Source of the DNA: Haemonchus contortus
Lineage: Eukaryota > Nematoda > Chromadorea > Rhabditida > Trichostrongylidae
Direction of reading: 5' to 3'
Length of the DNA: 64,000 nucleotides
Assembly (NCBI GenBank): GCA_000469685.2
Contig: LS997563.1
Location: 28,621,897 to 28,685,896 of the forward strand
The first letter of the stretch is position 1, and every line of letters starts with the position of its first letter. This document shows, one piece after another, positions 1 through 12,169 of this stretch. A model generated the notes under the pieces. The model had not been told where the DNA came from. It did no database searches and saw only the letters and a list, made by a program, of their open reading frames with translations. Made by a program: the position numbers and the translations under genes.

Positions 1-2664
1 AACCAGACGGGAAACCGTTGTTACCAGTATGTGAGTAGCATAGATACCAGCCAATAATGATGGAAGAGTGATGAAGTCGAGCACTTTCAGAGGTCTAAAA
101 TAACAAATTATTCAAACGCAATATGTAACATCGTGTGAAGTCTCAATAACTCACATCAATCCTTTGTCTTGATATTCGAAATATATAACCAGACTGGCTA
201 GGGTAGCAAATAAGCGTACGCATGGTGCTTGTAGAACCATCAATTCGCAAATTCTCACCTTCCTACTGAAAATGCAAAACCATAAAGTAATCTCTACGCC
301 GTTCTGTGCAAAAGGATAATGTAGATTTTTCAAAAGTGTCTTTTCACTCTTTCATCCGGAGGCATCGTAGCTCATTCAGACTTCGGTGAGCGTGAAGAGC
401 TTCGGAGTGAGGCAAAAAAAAGCAGGGCTTCAAGTGCAATCAGCACTTTCCATGCTTTGAAGACGTCTGATGCAAAAAACGGGGGGGGGGGGAGGGCAGG
501 GAGGGAGAGGTGCGGTAGAGAGGGAATATAGTTTGTGAGCCAGAGGAATAAGAATTTCCACCTAAGTCTAGAGATACAGGGCACAAGAGGAGTCAGTGGA
601 GCGGGGTGAGGGTTGACAAATGCCCACTTCTAGTGGAAAGTCCAAAAACTATCACTGACGGAAGGGGCGCAGTCGATCTGGGAAAACTAACTCTGAAATT
701 GCAGAAGCTTGGGATGGTCCATGGTCAAACAGGCATCTCAACGAAATGATCGCGATGGTTTTACTATGGGTTCCTCACTGATAAGAGCTGTTTTCACTGC
801 CTTACTATGGGTGTTTTAAGTTCTGCGAGAACAAGATTTTCTCGAGCCTCTAATTTTGTACGGATAGTAAAATGCCGGCATACTTCCGCAACTATCGAAA
901 AAGTCTTGCTCATTTTAACTCACCTCTCAAGTTGTATTTTCGGCAGGCATGGGAAGACACAGCAGAACGGCGGCGTCGCCACTTCGATGTGTTGCAGATG
1001 TTCACTCATTTTGCTAACCAAAGAATGGTGTCCTTCGAAAATCTGCATAAGCAGACAGATGATGACCCATAATGCCACAGAAAAATACCTGAACGAATAC
1101 AATCGTAGAATAAAAAAAGTAGACGATATCTGAGTTGAAGCTCTCTCCTATCCCAAGTGGATCGTAGCTGGAAAACCTGTTCCACTACATGAGCGTGGAA
1201 TTACTGATGAGTCAGTGCAATGGCCTCTGCTTCTCCAACATAAATTCTCCCTTGCTCATTAGGTATTCCTGCAAGGGCACTTATGTTCCTCAGCGTGTCT
1301 GTCGATTGGCACGACAGCTTTTCCAGCAGCTCTTCTTAACTTCCTTTAATTCCGATGAAATACGCGGAATTAGGGACAAGCTCGCGGGGACTGCCGTGAT
1401 GCGAAAAGGGAGGCTGTGTTCGTTCATTCGGGCAAAATAAGATTGTCTTTGCGAAAGGGTTCAAAAATAAAGGAGAGGGTTGATATTGGCGCTGTTCAAT
1501 ATATGCCCCCCATACATCAGGCTTAATCAAGCCCTCTACCGTATTTCCCCAGTCAACGTTTTTCAGATGCTAGGTAGGTACGAAAATCGTTCCACGGAAG
1601 CAAACGGGTAAAAAAAAGAGAAGAAGTGAAAAACAAGTTGATAGCCACTTACCAAGAGGTCATACTTGATCTTAGAGTTAGTTATTAGCCGGAAGAACAT
1701 TTCGTGAAAACAAAAGGTTGGGGTTCCCTATTTACGCAATCTCGCACTGATATACACGACAAAAACAATGTGCTTCATTAATGGACGAGTTCCCACTTGC
1801 TTACCATTTTCTGTAGTTTTCTCATAATTTCTACATGACCAACATTAGTCGCATTTTTCATTACTCACTCCCTCAATGGCTGCTTTCATAGTCCGCCGGC
1901 CGGCCGGCCGGCGCGCCGGCGCTTTGACGTAAAACGAATTAGTTTGTATGTGAGAAACCTACGTCGTCCGTTCCATTTCACGGTCAGAACAAGTCAGAAC
2001 CGTGAAATAAAATGCAACAGTTGTAGATTTCTTACATACCAACTAATTCGTTTTACGTCAGCCATAGTCCGCCGGCGCGCCGGCCGGCCGGCCGGTGGAC
2101 TATGAAAGCAGCAAATCCATTGCCACGTCGACACTCCCAATTAAGAGGGCCTATACTGGAAGACGATCACCTTCCTGCAGTTTCACCCCACTCCCCTTTT
2201 CGCGTACCCTTTACCATAACAAATGCGTAGGTCTGCTTCGTTACGTGCGCAAATGTCCATACTGCGTATTTCCTCCCTATACGCCATGACGTGGGTTCAG
2301 AGTGACAGCCAAATTTAAACCTGGAAATAAGTCAAAGAGCTTACTGGAAGCTTATAAGATGTGACAAGAACCATACACGTGGCATGAACATTGCGACCAA
2401 TGAAAGCATGGAGACGAACTGAAAAAGGATTTCTGAGCGGCCGAATGGGGATAAGGCGACCAAAATAGGACTTACAGGGGCTGTGCTAGCTAGGTAGACG
2501 ATGAATAGTCGTCTGTCTGATTGTGTGATATATACGGAAATGTAGAGTATATGAAGAACCCCCAGAGATGCCGTGGCCATGCATATCACAGACGCCAATG
2601 ACAATGCTACAACGAATGACGTCGGCAGATCTGAAAAGAACGAAATCAAGGAGGGAAATGCCAT
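1..2664 (-). CDS. Organic solute transporter alpha (OST-alpha)-like membrane protein, partial at left edge
   Basis: Five exons join in phase on the minus strand: 2664..2476, 2418..2345, 1088..924, 265..155 and 94..1 (running off the window). About 211 codons are visible. The reading shows a hydrophobic helix (SLASVICMATASLGVLHILY), then DRRLFIVYLASTAP joined across a 57-nt intron (gtaagt...tttttcag) to FVSMLSLVAMFMPRVWFLSH, then SFQYFSVALWVIICLL. After these come the Cys/Pro stretch PPFCCVFPCLP and CELMVLQAPCVRLFATLASL, ending with LDFITLPSLLAGIY. This helix order and the PP-CC-CLP motif are what I know of OST-alpha/TMEM184-type transporters, multi-pass plasma-membrane proteins that move organic solutes such as steroid conjugates in vertebrates; the nematode substrate is unknown. 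The start is uncertain: ATG at 2664 is open and simple, but an acceptor at 2631 (ttcttttcag) could instead join an earlier exon. The 1.26-kb intron 1089-2344 holds a foldback MITE. The C-terminus lies outside the window. Confidence 0.72.
1878..2113. mobile_element. Foldback MITE with GGCTGCTTTCATAGTCC ends and CCGG-tract arms
   Basis: The left end GGCTGCTTTCATAGTCC is mirrored at the right end (GGACTATGAAAGCAGC). Just inside, both arms carry long runs of alternating CCGG/GGCC plus GGCGCGCC, then a second mirrored block around ACGTAAAACGAATTAG (1928-1945 and 2040-2058). The flanks read AAT on the left (1875-1877) and AAT on the right (2114-2116), allowing one changed terminal base, so a 3-bp target duplication is likely. 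There is no ORF, so it is non-autonomous. It sits in an intron of the OST-alpha-like gene. Confidence 0.8.
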
Positions 2665-5600
2665 CGGCCAGATAAAAATCTATGAGTTCTAAGCAAAACA
2701 CATTTCTGAAATCACAGCCTTTTCCTGTGGTTTTCAATGAAATCAATTAGTCAGCCGTGTAGATGAATCACCTTTTCTGGTTGACTGACCTACAATCGTC
2801 CCTAACCCTTGTCAACTCGCTTTTCAGCAGGCTTTGAAGGAGTGTCATGGCACGCAAGAATGTCGCAGCCACCTACTGACAACCATTTTTAATGGTTCAC
2901 CTAACCATCTCTTACGCCTCGCCTAATCGACGCCGTTCCTACTAACTTCGGGTATTTGTTTTCGAATATCTATTCGGTCAATTGCTTATCCAACAGCCGT
3001 TCGTCATAGAGAGCTACTAGGAACTCAAGTAAAATCGAGTTCATACTTGAGTCAATTCCCGAACATATACTCGCTGCGGCCAGATCCCATGCTCCCGAAC
3101 ATCATTTCAAAACGGGAAGAGAGTAGGAAGCGTAATTGGCCTACCCATTGATGTTGTAGGGTGGCTCACGTTGCCGCACGAAAACGTCTGTGTACAAATT
3201 TTCAAGTCTCTACATTGAGACCTTCCAAGTGCCCATTTAGGACCAGAAAGGCCTACAGTGCGGGGCAACAAATAAGTCTACCAAGTGCATAATAAACTCA
3301 CTGGATAGATATTCACTGGCATGCGGAACTTCGGTCGCATTTGTGCAATTAAGCAGCGAATCAGTTAGAAGTTTGACCAGCGTATCGAAAAGCGTCATCG
3401 TCGAGCAATCATTGATCTGTAATTAATGGTATCACAAAGTGACTTCCCATAAACGTCAACCACGAGAGAAATCGGAAATTTACCACATTACGCATACATC
3501 TTATAGGAACTGAGCGAGACGGTCACAGATAATGTGGAGAGAAAGTGATAAATGCAAAAAATCGTAAACATGTCTCGTCTTCACCTATCAGAACAAGAGA
3601 ATATGAAAGTTATAAAGGAGTTCTACCAGATCAGATCGAAACAATTCCCATCACTGATGATTAATGACTGATAGCGTTATCCTGTGCCTGCCCTAGAGCC
3701 TTGAGACACGCCCAAAGACGATTTAATCATCCTATTACAAGCATATTACCAATTACATGTTTAATAATATTCTATTATGCTTGCAAAGATGTGCAACATG
3801 ATAAACTATGATAATCACCGGAGATACCAAAGCTCTCATGCAGATGAAGTAGGTAGAGAAGAATTGAAGGAAGATCAGAGGGCTAGAACCGAAGGTATGC
3901 AGCCCAAAAAGGTTGGCACAGTCACGACTTGCTTTCTACACTAGTGTTCAAGAAGAAAATCACAAGTCGAAATTGCGTATAAACCGAAAAAAAGGAAATT
4001 TTTAGTATCTGAAAATGAGCCTAGGCGGCTTCAATCAAACTCCGTCTAGAGCACCGCTCTATAAGCTTTCAGTCAAGGATTTCTGAAGTGAAAAATGATT
4101 CACCAAGGTTACTCAGGCAATTGAAGCAAATATGAAGAGACCGTTCGTTTCTATAAAGTCAATAAAAATGAGACATAATAGTGCTCGAATTGGGTGCTCA
4201 TGATAGAACGAGAAAAGTACCCAGCGAAAGGATAAGGCTTATCCCTATACACCACTCTCAATCATCCTGTCTGGATAATTCGGCCATCATCCTATCACTT
4301 CTTTGCTTGAACCACTAGCCTCACACCAATTATCACCAAGTCATCAATGTTACTGCCAGTAACGAAAAACTAGTCAATAATTGATCCAGGATGCTGACGT
4401 TACTCTCTGGATGCAGTGAGACAAGGCTCCATTGGGGTTGTAAAAGAGACACAAAGAGAACCTGGCATTAAGCATTATGGAACAGTTGGCTGCGATGTTA
4501 ATCTAAAGGATGTAATAAGTTATTCCTGTGCCGTAGACTGCGTCCTTTACCCTATAACGTATATCAACGTTTAGGCACTATCCTTCAGGAACATTCGCCT
4601 ATCCACCGTACCTGGCTGGAAGTAAGCATTTGTGAAGAATACGTAGCACACTTATTGGTTAGGTAAAAGCCGGAGCGATAAATCCGAAAGACGTAACCAA
4701 AGAGGATTTTTCTTGCAGAGGGGAAAGGCTGTTTTGCAAAGCGACAGCGCATTGGGCCCCAATATTCGGGAGCACCCGGCGGTAAACAAGACTTTATGAA
4801 CCAAATACAGTAAGGAAGCTGCGGAGTAAAATCAGCGATTACGGTCTACCCGAATCAGCAAAAGAATAGTATATCCCGGGACATACGGCAAGTTGTTGGC
4901 CAAGTATATGAGAAACACCCAACCACTGTTTATCTCTGTATGCTACCTATTCTGAGAAAAAAAAAGATACCGAATCGGAGTTTTAACACTACCTCGAAGC
5001 AGAGTGTTTATGAAGAATCGGATGCTTGTTGAAAAATGAAAATGATGACGGTTCTAGTCCGCTCGCAAAAAAAAAAAAAACAAAAAAAAAGAATTAAACG
5101 AGTTTGTCGAATGTTTGTGGCATGAAATCTAGTTTTTCTAGGTTGATTTTGGGCGATGAAAGAGAACTATTCAATGAACTTGATGCTTCGATGAGCTCGT
5201 TATGATTGATAGCGGTTCCAGTGCAGTGGTATCACCTGCCTTACTCGTATCCCCAAGCTGGAACTTCTATTTTATCTTCGTAGGCGTAATCTTCCACTGC
5301 TACATCACCTGTCTAACTTATTAAAGAATGGATCGGAACAAAGAGTGGTCTTCTGTTTAGAGCCGAGGGTATCACCAGCCCAACAACGGGTAGAAAACCG
5401 ATTAGATCCCCACCACATTCACCTGAAAAGAAGCACCCATGACACCAGCGCACCATTCATCGTAAACGCCAATTTTTCACCCCATTGTCAGAGTATTTGC
5501 GATGTTTCTAGACGAAATCAGGGAAGGGAAACAACACAAAAGATCCCTTAACCTTGTTAATTTTTCCGATTTGTTTTTTTTTTGACTCAGACAGGACAAC

Positions 5601-8600
5601 GACGAGTAAAGTCGGCCACATCAATACAAATACCTCTAAGAGGACCTTACAGCATGTAGCACGTAGTCCATAAGAATTGTCCAAGTACAAAGGAATATAA
5701 GTGTATTGGATTGAAAAAGAGAAACTGGTTATCTAACAAGCGAACCAGTTTTCCAATAATATGGGTTAAGATGAAAAAGAGGAAACTACTCGATTAGAAA
5801 AGATCGGAAAGGCGTTGGCTAGGGGAATAGTTGGAATTCTAAAAGAAGCCGTCGAAAGGATGTGGACGAGGGGGGAATGGGTGAATGCGAATTTACACTA
5901 ACATTCAATACGAACAAAGCCAAGGTCAATAGCGCCGAGAAATATAGAAACACTCAGATGTAAAGCGAAAAAAGGACGAAAAGGAAGCAATTCTCAAGTA
6001 AAAAGAACTCGCTGACGTCGGCAGGAGGGACTTTTCTTCACTTTAAAAACGGTTTACACCGCAATCCAAGAAGTCTAACGGTAAAAATAGATGGACACAG
6101 GTGGTCGCTTTTGAAATATGGCTCAGCATAATACTGGTCTTAATGAGTCAATCCGCAAGTGTTATTCCGTAATAAAGCAGTGTAACCCGACCCGCCCAGA
6201 TCCGCTTTGATACTGCTTATTCATTAGAAATTCGCGAAGACATCTCACAACATGCCTTCGCGTTCTGAGTTTTTTATTTTCATTTTGGAATGGTAGTTGT
6301 AAACGATTTTCCCCTCGCCTCGAATCCTCTGCACTAGGTAGCCTCATGCAAATACGCTGCTAAACTCATATAGAGGGATGAATGGCAGTCAGTACGCCAA
6401 TTTCCGGCGGGAATTCTCGAAGCATTAGGGAGGCGAACAAAAACGGGCGAATTCCTGATTCGGACTGAATGAAATTGGGAGTTTTTGAGGGTGGCGGAAA
6501 GGTTTGTCAGCACAGATGTCAACGTTGGTTTGAACAGGCGGCATCGCAAGTAATTCACGTCCATATTGGCCTACTTTAACCGATTAGAGCAAAGAGCATC
6601 GGACTTCACCCATTACATAACGGGGAAAGGCCATGACTGGGACCTAGGCAGCATAACTTCAACGTACAACGATTTGTCAATGGATTGCACTAGAGAGAAT
6701 CGGCTATCAGTCTGTCCCATCAATCATCGCTGTCTTTGCAGCGTTCAAGCTTCCCAGAAAATTCAAAATAACTCTGATCTGAAATTTATTATCTGTATTC
6801 TTTCAGCGATATCTAAAGATTCTCAACCGCACCCTCAACTTCAAGACTATTCCTGCTTATCTTGATTATTTACTACCAGTAAAACTGTATAAAAAAGAAA
6901 CACAGGCTAAATCAATCAGTGCAAAGTCTAAAACCGTTAAACCTTTAGAATTTTATGCTCAGGAGTAAACAATTGAATCAGTGAAGAATGCCCCATTCTC
7001 TGAGACAGACCGGTATAAATGTGGTTTAGTAAATTTGTATAGTGTCGCGTCTACCACATTCATCAACAACCAGAACAGGAAAAGGTTAAAATGCTGAACA
7101 GGAATGGTTTAGGATCAAAAGCATTCCAAAAACGCGGTCAATGCAAGTTCTCTAAACTACCGAACACATGCAACAAAAAAAAAAGATAAAAGCTAGGTTC
7201 ATTTGGATACCCTGAAAACTCTTTCCACTTTCGGACGGAACAGAAGTAAAATTCCAAAGTTCATACGGATGCTTTGCGATGTCGTACTCAAAGTGGTCAG
7301 GTTTTGTCCGAATTTTTTTTTTCAGAAGAGGAAATCGTCATTTTAGTCTGCTTTCTTCATCGCAAGATTATCAGAATCCTTCGATATAACCTGATATTAT
7401 GGATCAAACACTTCAACTTACCCCGTATGTAGTTGAGCGATTAAGAGAGAAAATCTCTTTCGTTCTCCTCTTGAATGGTCTCCACTCAGTCTTACTGGGA
7501 GTCTAATTATTCTTAGAAGAATATGGAGTAGTAAAGTTGTCCTGAAGGGACTACTAGGCAAGACAAAGCTATTTTATTGGGTGACGCTAAAAATGAATAG
7601 TCGTCTACTGGCCCTACGGTATCTCAACTTTGGGGAGCAGAGGCTCAGCCGCTTTCAAACCATTACTCATTTCGATAAACAACAAGCAGACTCCCTCTTC
7701 ATATGCATATTGACAACCCATTCGAAATACCATTTGTACTAAAAAGAGAAAGAAAAATAAAAAAAGTCTCAATAGAGCTTAAAATCTTTTAATTTCAATA
7801 GGGTACTAGGAGTAGATGCGGAAAAAACAAAAAAGAGTAAAGAAATAAAACGATCACAAACAAGTAAAAACCATATAGTCGAACAACATAGCAAAAAAAA
7901 AAAAAGAAAAAAGGAAGAAAAATCAAAACAAAATAAAAAAATGGAAGAATGCATCAAGTATGAAAAATTCCAGGACTCCTATGAGCCAAGCAAGTATTGT
8001 TCGAACGTGTACGTACTCCAAATTAGTTACCATTCTATAGTTGTAAAATACCCATCAACCATATCGAGTAATGAGATCAGCCCAAAAACTGGTTGGGTAC
8101 TCAACCTGTCAGCCTGTTGCTGTGCAGGTTCGTAGGCAATTACTCGTTTCTGAGTCTACAAAAGTAAGATAGGCTGGCGCAATAAAATACCCATCAAGCA
8201 TCTTTGTTAATTTGTTAATTTATTTATTTGTTTGCTTGATAATTCATTCATTCACTCATTCAGTCTTCTTTTTATTTTAGTTAAGTTAGTTGGAGTGGTC
8301 TACCTTTGAGTCATTTATTTATTTTTATTTATAGATAGTAACAATTATTACTGATACTAATACAGCTTCGGATTTGCCCAGCCAAATATGGAAGAAAAAG
8401 AATTGCGTCAGTATCGTTCGAAAGGAAGCAGTAAAGGAGTAGACATAGGAATTTCTCGGCCAGTTTGATCTATTTTGTGTTCGTAGACGCGAGGATGTTT
8501 TCGTTTTCGATGATGGTTTCGATGAAAACACGTAAACAAGGGTTACGAGAATGATTTCAATGCTGCTGCACTCTTACCTACGGTGTAATAATCGTAGACA

Positions 8601-9609
8601 GCCGTCCTCCACCAATAGATACACTTCATGTCACATAGTGGAAGAATTTCAAAAATGTCACTATCGGCCAAACAGAACTCAAGCGAAAAGAGTAAATGAG
8701 AAGAGGAATTCGCGTAAGGAAAGTAGTTTCGCAAAACCATGAAAAAGTGGGAAGTAAGAAACAACTGACTGGCTGCCGGGAATTTTCAGATGGCAGTGAA
8801 GATTGATAGCCTATTTAATTTGGGTATTCGGCCACCCGGCCTTTAGATTTGCAGGAGAAATCTTGGAAGAACGCATGAGTGCTGCCAAAGTCGGTGGAAG
8901 TTTCTTAGAAATGGAAAGTGAACACGAGAATGTGCGAATGTTTACTGGGCCAGAAAAAACACCCATTGAAGTTGAAATCCATCCCAAACGAAAAGCAGTG
9001 ACCGACATCAATCAGAGACCGAGACCAAACAATATGGAAGCGGACGGGGTAGTGGCTTTGCAACGACTGTGAAGAGTTGCACGAAGAGCGAGGGACCGGC
9101 TACGACTACCATGAAAGGTCAATAGCAATGCGGACGGGTGACGAGGGCCGGACGCCTCTGCGCATCCACTCATGTATCCGGTTTTCAATGGCACATTTAC
9201 ATCACACCGTCATAAATCGGTGACGTTCTTTTGATCTCGGTCGGAAGTTATTGGACGAGTTTCTCGTCTAGCATCTTCGTGTCGAGGGGGACTCCAAACT
9301 GAAATCGGAGACTTCTAGACAAACGAAAAGCAAAACAAACCAGCATCGTCAGGTGGATCCGGAGGCGGTCATTCGGGCAAGCCATGGAATTTCCATAGGC
9401 AGTGGCAGAGCGAGAGTAGGCTAGCCAAGAAAAGAAGTAGGCGGTTTAGTAAACAAGAACAGCAGGTCATATATCAGACTAATGAATTGAAGGCATGGCA
9501 AGTCACATCATCGTCAGCTATTCTTAGCTGAATGGAATGCAGTTACTGCTATACTCCAATGTAAGTAAGACAACAAAAGTACAACTAACGTATGGCCTCC
9601 AAATATGGG
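2665..9609. other. Long stretch with no supported gene
   Basis: I see no conserved domain and no run of exons with matching phase here. Open frames are short and have random-looking composition; an 89-codon frame at 8803-9072 is the longest reasonable one but matches no family I know. There are A-rich tracts near 5069-5090 and 7770-7940 and a TTTATTTA/ATTCATTC simple-sequence patch at 8205-8275. Part of this may be the promoter and 5' region of the minus-strand transporter to its left. Confidence 0.5.
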
Positions 9610-9699
9610 CAGTTGAAGAGAGGGCAGGGAAATAGAAGGATACGCTAGGTATTGCAGTTGAAGAGAGGGCAGGGAAATAGAAGGATACGCTAGGTATTG
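9610..9699. repeat. Exact two-copy tandem repeat, 45-bp unit
   Basis: Positions 9610-9654 and 9655-9699 are identical 45-bp units starting CAGTTGAAGAGAGGGCAGGG and ending CTAGGTATTG. The zero divergence implies a recent duplication, or a collapsed or expanded assembly of a longer array. Confidence 0.95.
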
Positions 9700-11067
9700 T
9701 GCGATGGAAAACCCCCACAATGCCCTTTTTGTTTCACAAAGAGACTCCGGAATGGGCACTTGTGGTTCAACAGGACCCATAAGAATGTTCCGCCACAATC
9801 ATAATCTCGAAGAGGGATGTTCCCAACCATCCCATTTCGTATTTATGGATCAGAAGATTTAATAGGTTCCTGCAGTCGGGTCTATACATATGTAATCAAC
9901 TCGGGCATAATGAGTAATACTCTCTTAGGAACCAATCACCTAGCTGAAGAAGTCCTGATGGAGTTTCATCCCTGATTTCATTCCTAGGTGATTAATCTCC
10001 AATCAGGTGGCTATTACTTCTCTTTGTTATTAACCAACAATTGAGTAAACATAGAATAAACAAATAAAAATGAATAGCGAACATGGAGGAGCCCGAAAAA
10101 GTGCAGAGGCAAATTTGTCCCTCCGCAACTGGCCCATCGATTGGATGCGTCATAAAAATGTTGCAATTCAATGCAGCATCCGCCCTTCCCAAAAAAAAGA
10201 GAACCCAGAAAAGAGAGGGTACTTGAGGGAGCCTTCTTCCACGAAGGGAAAACACCAAAAATGTGCCAGAGCCGAGGTGGTTCATCAATATTGCCGCTTC
10301 CGTCGAATTCCTCTGGCCTCGCCCCGGAGCCCGGAGAGTAAATGGATTTCACACCTCATGAAGCAGAATAATGCATAACCACATGCATTGAAAGCATATT
10401 GGAAAAATCAGTGAGCCTGGTAGATTGGAGGTTATAAGAAAACTCGCACTCAAAGTAAAGGCATACACCAATCCCGAACAGAAAACAGGAAGGGTCCCCA
10501 AAACAGAGGAGCAAGTCAGACCGGAGGCACTATTGAGCCACGGAATTAGATAAAGCAGACACATTCTGGGACCAATTTGAAGGAATTACAGCAGCATAGT
10601 GGGCAACGGCCTGGCAGTACACAAAGAGGAAGACGATGCGCGGGCCCCACTGAACGTTGGGTAGGTTTCTATGAATAGCGGTAGGGCGGCTAACACAAGA
10701 AACGATTGGTGTCGACTGATGTTCGAGCGTTCGTCGTCGTAACGGAATGCGGTCAGGCGAGATATTCCGGATTGGCGTAGGACTGACTGGCGCGTGAGTC
10801 GCTAGTGGCGTATGTAGTGATAAGCAAAGATGAGAACCGAAACGTGAGCCACCTTCACAAACAACACATACCTCCAAGCCCCACTCCACTCCCCTCTTCG
10901 CACCCCATCCAACAAAGGAAGACACGCTACGACGCACCCGATAGGCGCTGTTGTTTGTCCTCTTGAGCAGCAGTTTATTGGGCATTGTCGTTAGCACCAC
11001 TGCTTTCCTTTACGAAGAAAGGTCCAGAGTTCTCAGAGATCAAAGCTATTCTCAAAAAGACGTCTAA
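9700..11067. other. Intergenic, no supported gene
   Basis: A 156-codon open frame on the minus strand (10530-11000) has random-looking composition, no recognised motif and no flanking splice partners, so I do not call it. Nothing else is visible before the mariner insertion. Confidence 0.45.
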
Positions 11068-11069
11068 TA

Positions 11070-12167
11070 TTAGGTTGGTGCAAAAGAAATGCAGGTTTTT
11101 TGTTTTACTAGTTTCAACACTATTTTTTTAAAGAAAACTAAGCCTTTTTTATGGGGTATCATACATTTTTGGAAAGCTTATTCTTTGCGTTTTTTAAATA
11201 TGTATGAGAAGTTTCATTCAAATCGCTTAATTTTTAAAAAATGTGGTTTTTATTTTCAGATGTCTAATCGCAATTTTCGTCAAATTCACTTCTATGAGTT
11301 CAAACTGGGTCGGACCTCCGCTCAAACCGCTCGAAATATCAACGAAGTATGGGGCCAGTCAAGTGTCAACGAATGCACAGTACAACGTTGGTTCCAAAAG
11401 TTCCGTGCCGGCAACACCAGCCTCGAAGACGAACCACATGGCAGCCGTCCACCAACACTTGATAACGATCAATTGAAGGCGTCCGTCGAAGCTGATCCGC
11501 AGAAAACGACACGAGACATTGCGAAGGAACTCAATGTCCATCACACTACAATTGTTCGCCATTTGAAGCAAATTGGGGAGACTAAGAAGCTTGACAAATG
11601 GGTTCCGCATGAATTGACCGAAAGTCAGAAAAATCGTCGTTTTGAGATATCGTCGGCTCATCTTTTGCGCAATGCCAGCGATCCATTTCTTGAACGGATT
11701 GTGACTTGCGATGAGAAATGGATACTTTATGACAACAGGAGACGATCTGCCCAGTGGTTGGACCAAAAAGAAGCTCAAGAAGAAAGATCAAGTGTTGGTA
11801 GACGGCTGCCATGTGGTTCGTCTTCGAGGCTGGTGTTGCCGGCACGGAACTTTTGGAACCAACGTTGTACTGTGCATTCGTTGACACTTCCCTGGCCCCA
11901 TACTTCGTTGATATTTCGAGCGGTTTGAGCGGCAGTCCGACCCAGTTTGAACTCATAGAAGTAAATTTGACGAAAATTGCGATTAGACATCTGAAAATAA
12001 AAACCACATTTTTTAAAAATTAAGCGATTTGAATGAAATTTCTCATACATATTTAAAAAACGCAAAGAATAAGCTTTCCAAAAATGTATAATACCCCATG
12101 AAAAGGCTTAGTAATAGTGTTGAAACTAGTAAAACAGAAAACCTGCATTTCTTTTGCACCAACCTAA
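11070..12167 (+). mobile_element. Mariner element rearranged into a long palindrome (3' end replaced by inverted 5' end)
   Basis: The element is flanked by TA (11068-11069, 12168-12169) and begins TTAGGTTGGTGCAAAAG, the end sequence typical of cecropia-type mariners. The right end is the mirror of the same 5' end, not a normal 3' end. The arms are 11070-11463 and 11787-12167 (about 394 and 381 bp) with small indels and substitutions. The unique centre (11464-11786) carries the middle of the transposase. A read-through transcript would fold into a hairpin of about 380 bp. The element cannot encode a full transposase, but both ends keep the same TIR, so it could in principle be mobilised in trans. 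Confidence 0.93.
11260..11800 (+). pseudogene. Mariner transposase, N-terminal part only
   Basis: ATG at 11260 opens a frame that runs through the paired helix-turn-helix region (FYEFKLGRTSAQTARNINEV, then LNVHHTTIVRHLKQIG), the linker motif WVPHELTESQ, and the first catalytic Asp in VTCDEKWILYDN, and on to AQWLDQKEAQEE. At about 11787 the sequence turns into the inverted 5' copy. The second Asp (HDNARPH-type motif), the third catalytic Asp and the YSPDL region are therefore missing. A normal mariner transposase is about 345 residues and only about 180 remain. The ORF continues to 11928 but that tail is translated inverted repeat. The mirrored arm encodes the same N-terminus on the minus strand (12006..11790), with a few amino-acid differences. 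The protein may still bind the TIRs but cannot be catalytic. Confidence 0.92.
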
Positions 12168-12169
12168 TA

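Noticed and set aside
2419..2475. Continuous 107-codon frame 2341-2664 without splicing
   Set aside because: The 57-nt segment begins gtaagt and ends tttttcag; removing it restores a continuous membrane segment typical of the transporter family.
10530..11000. 156-codon minus-strand frame
   Set aside because: No recognised motif, random-looking composition, no splice partners.
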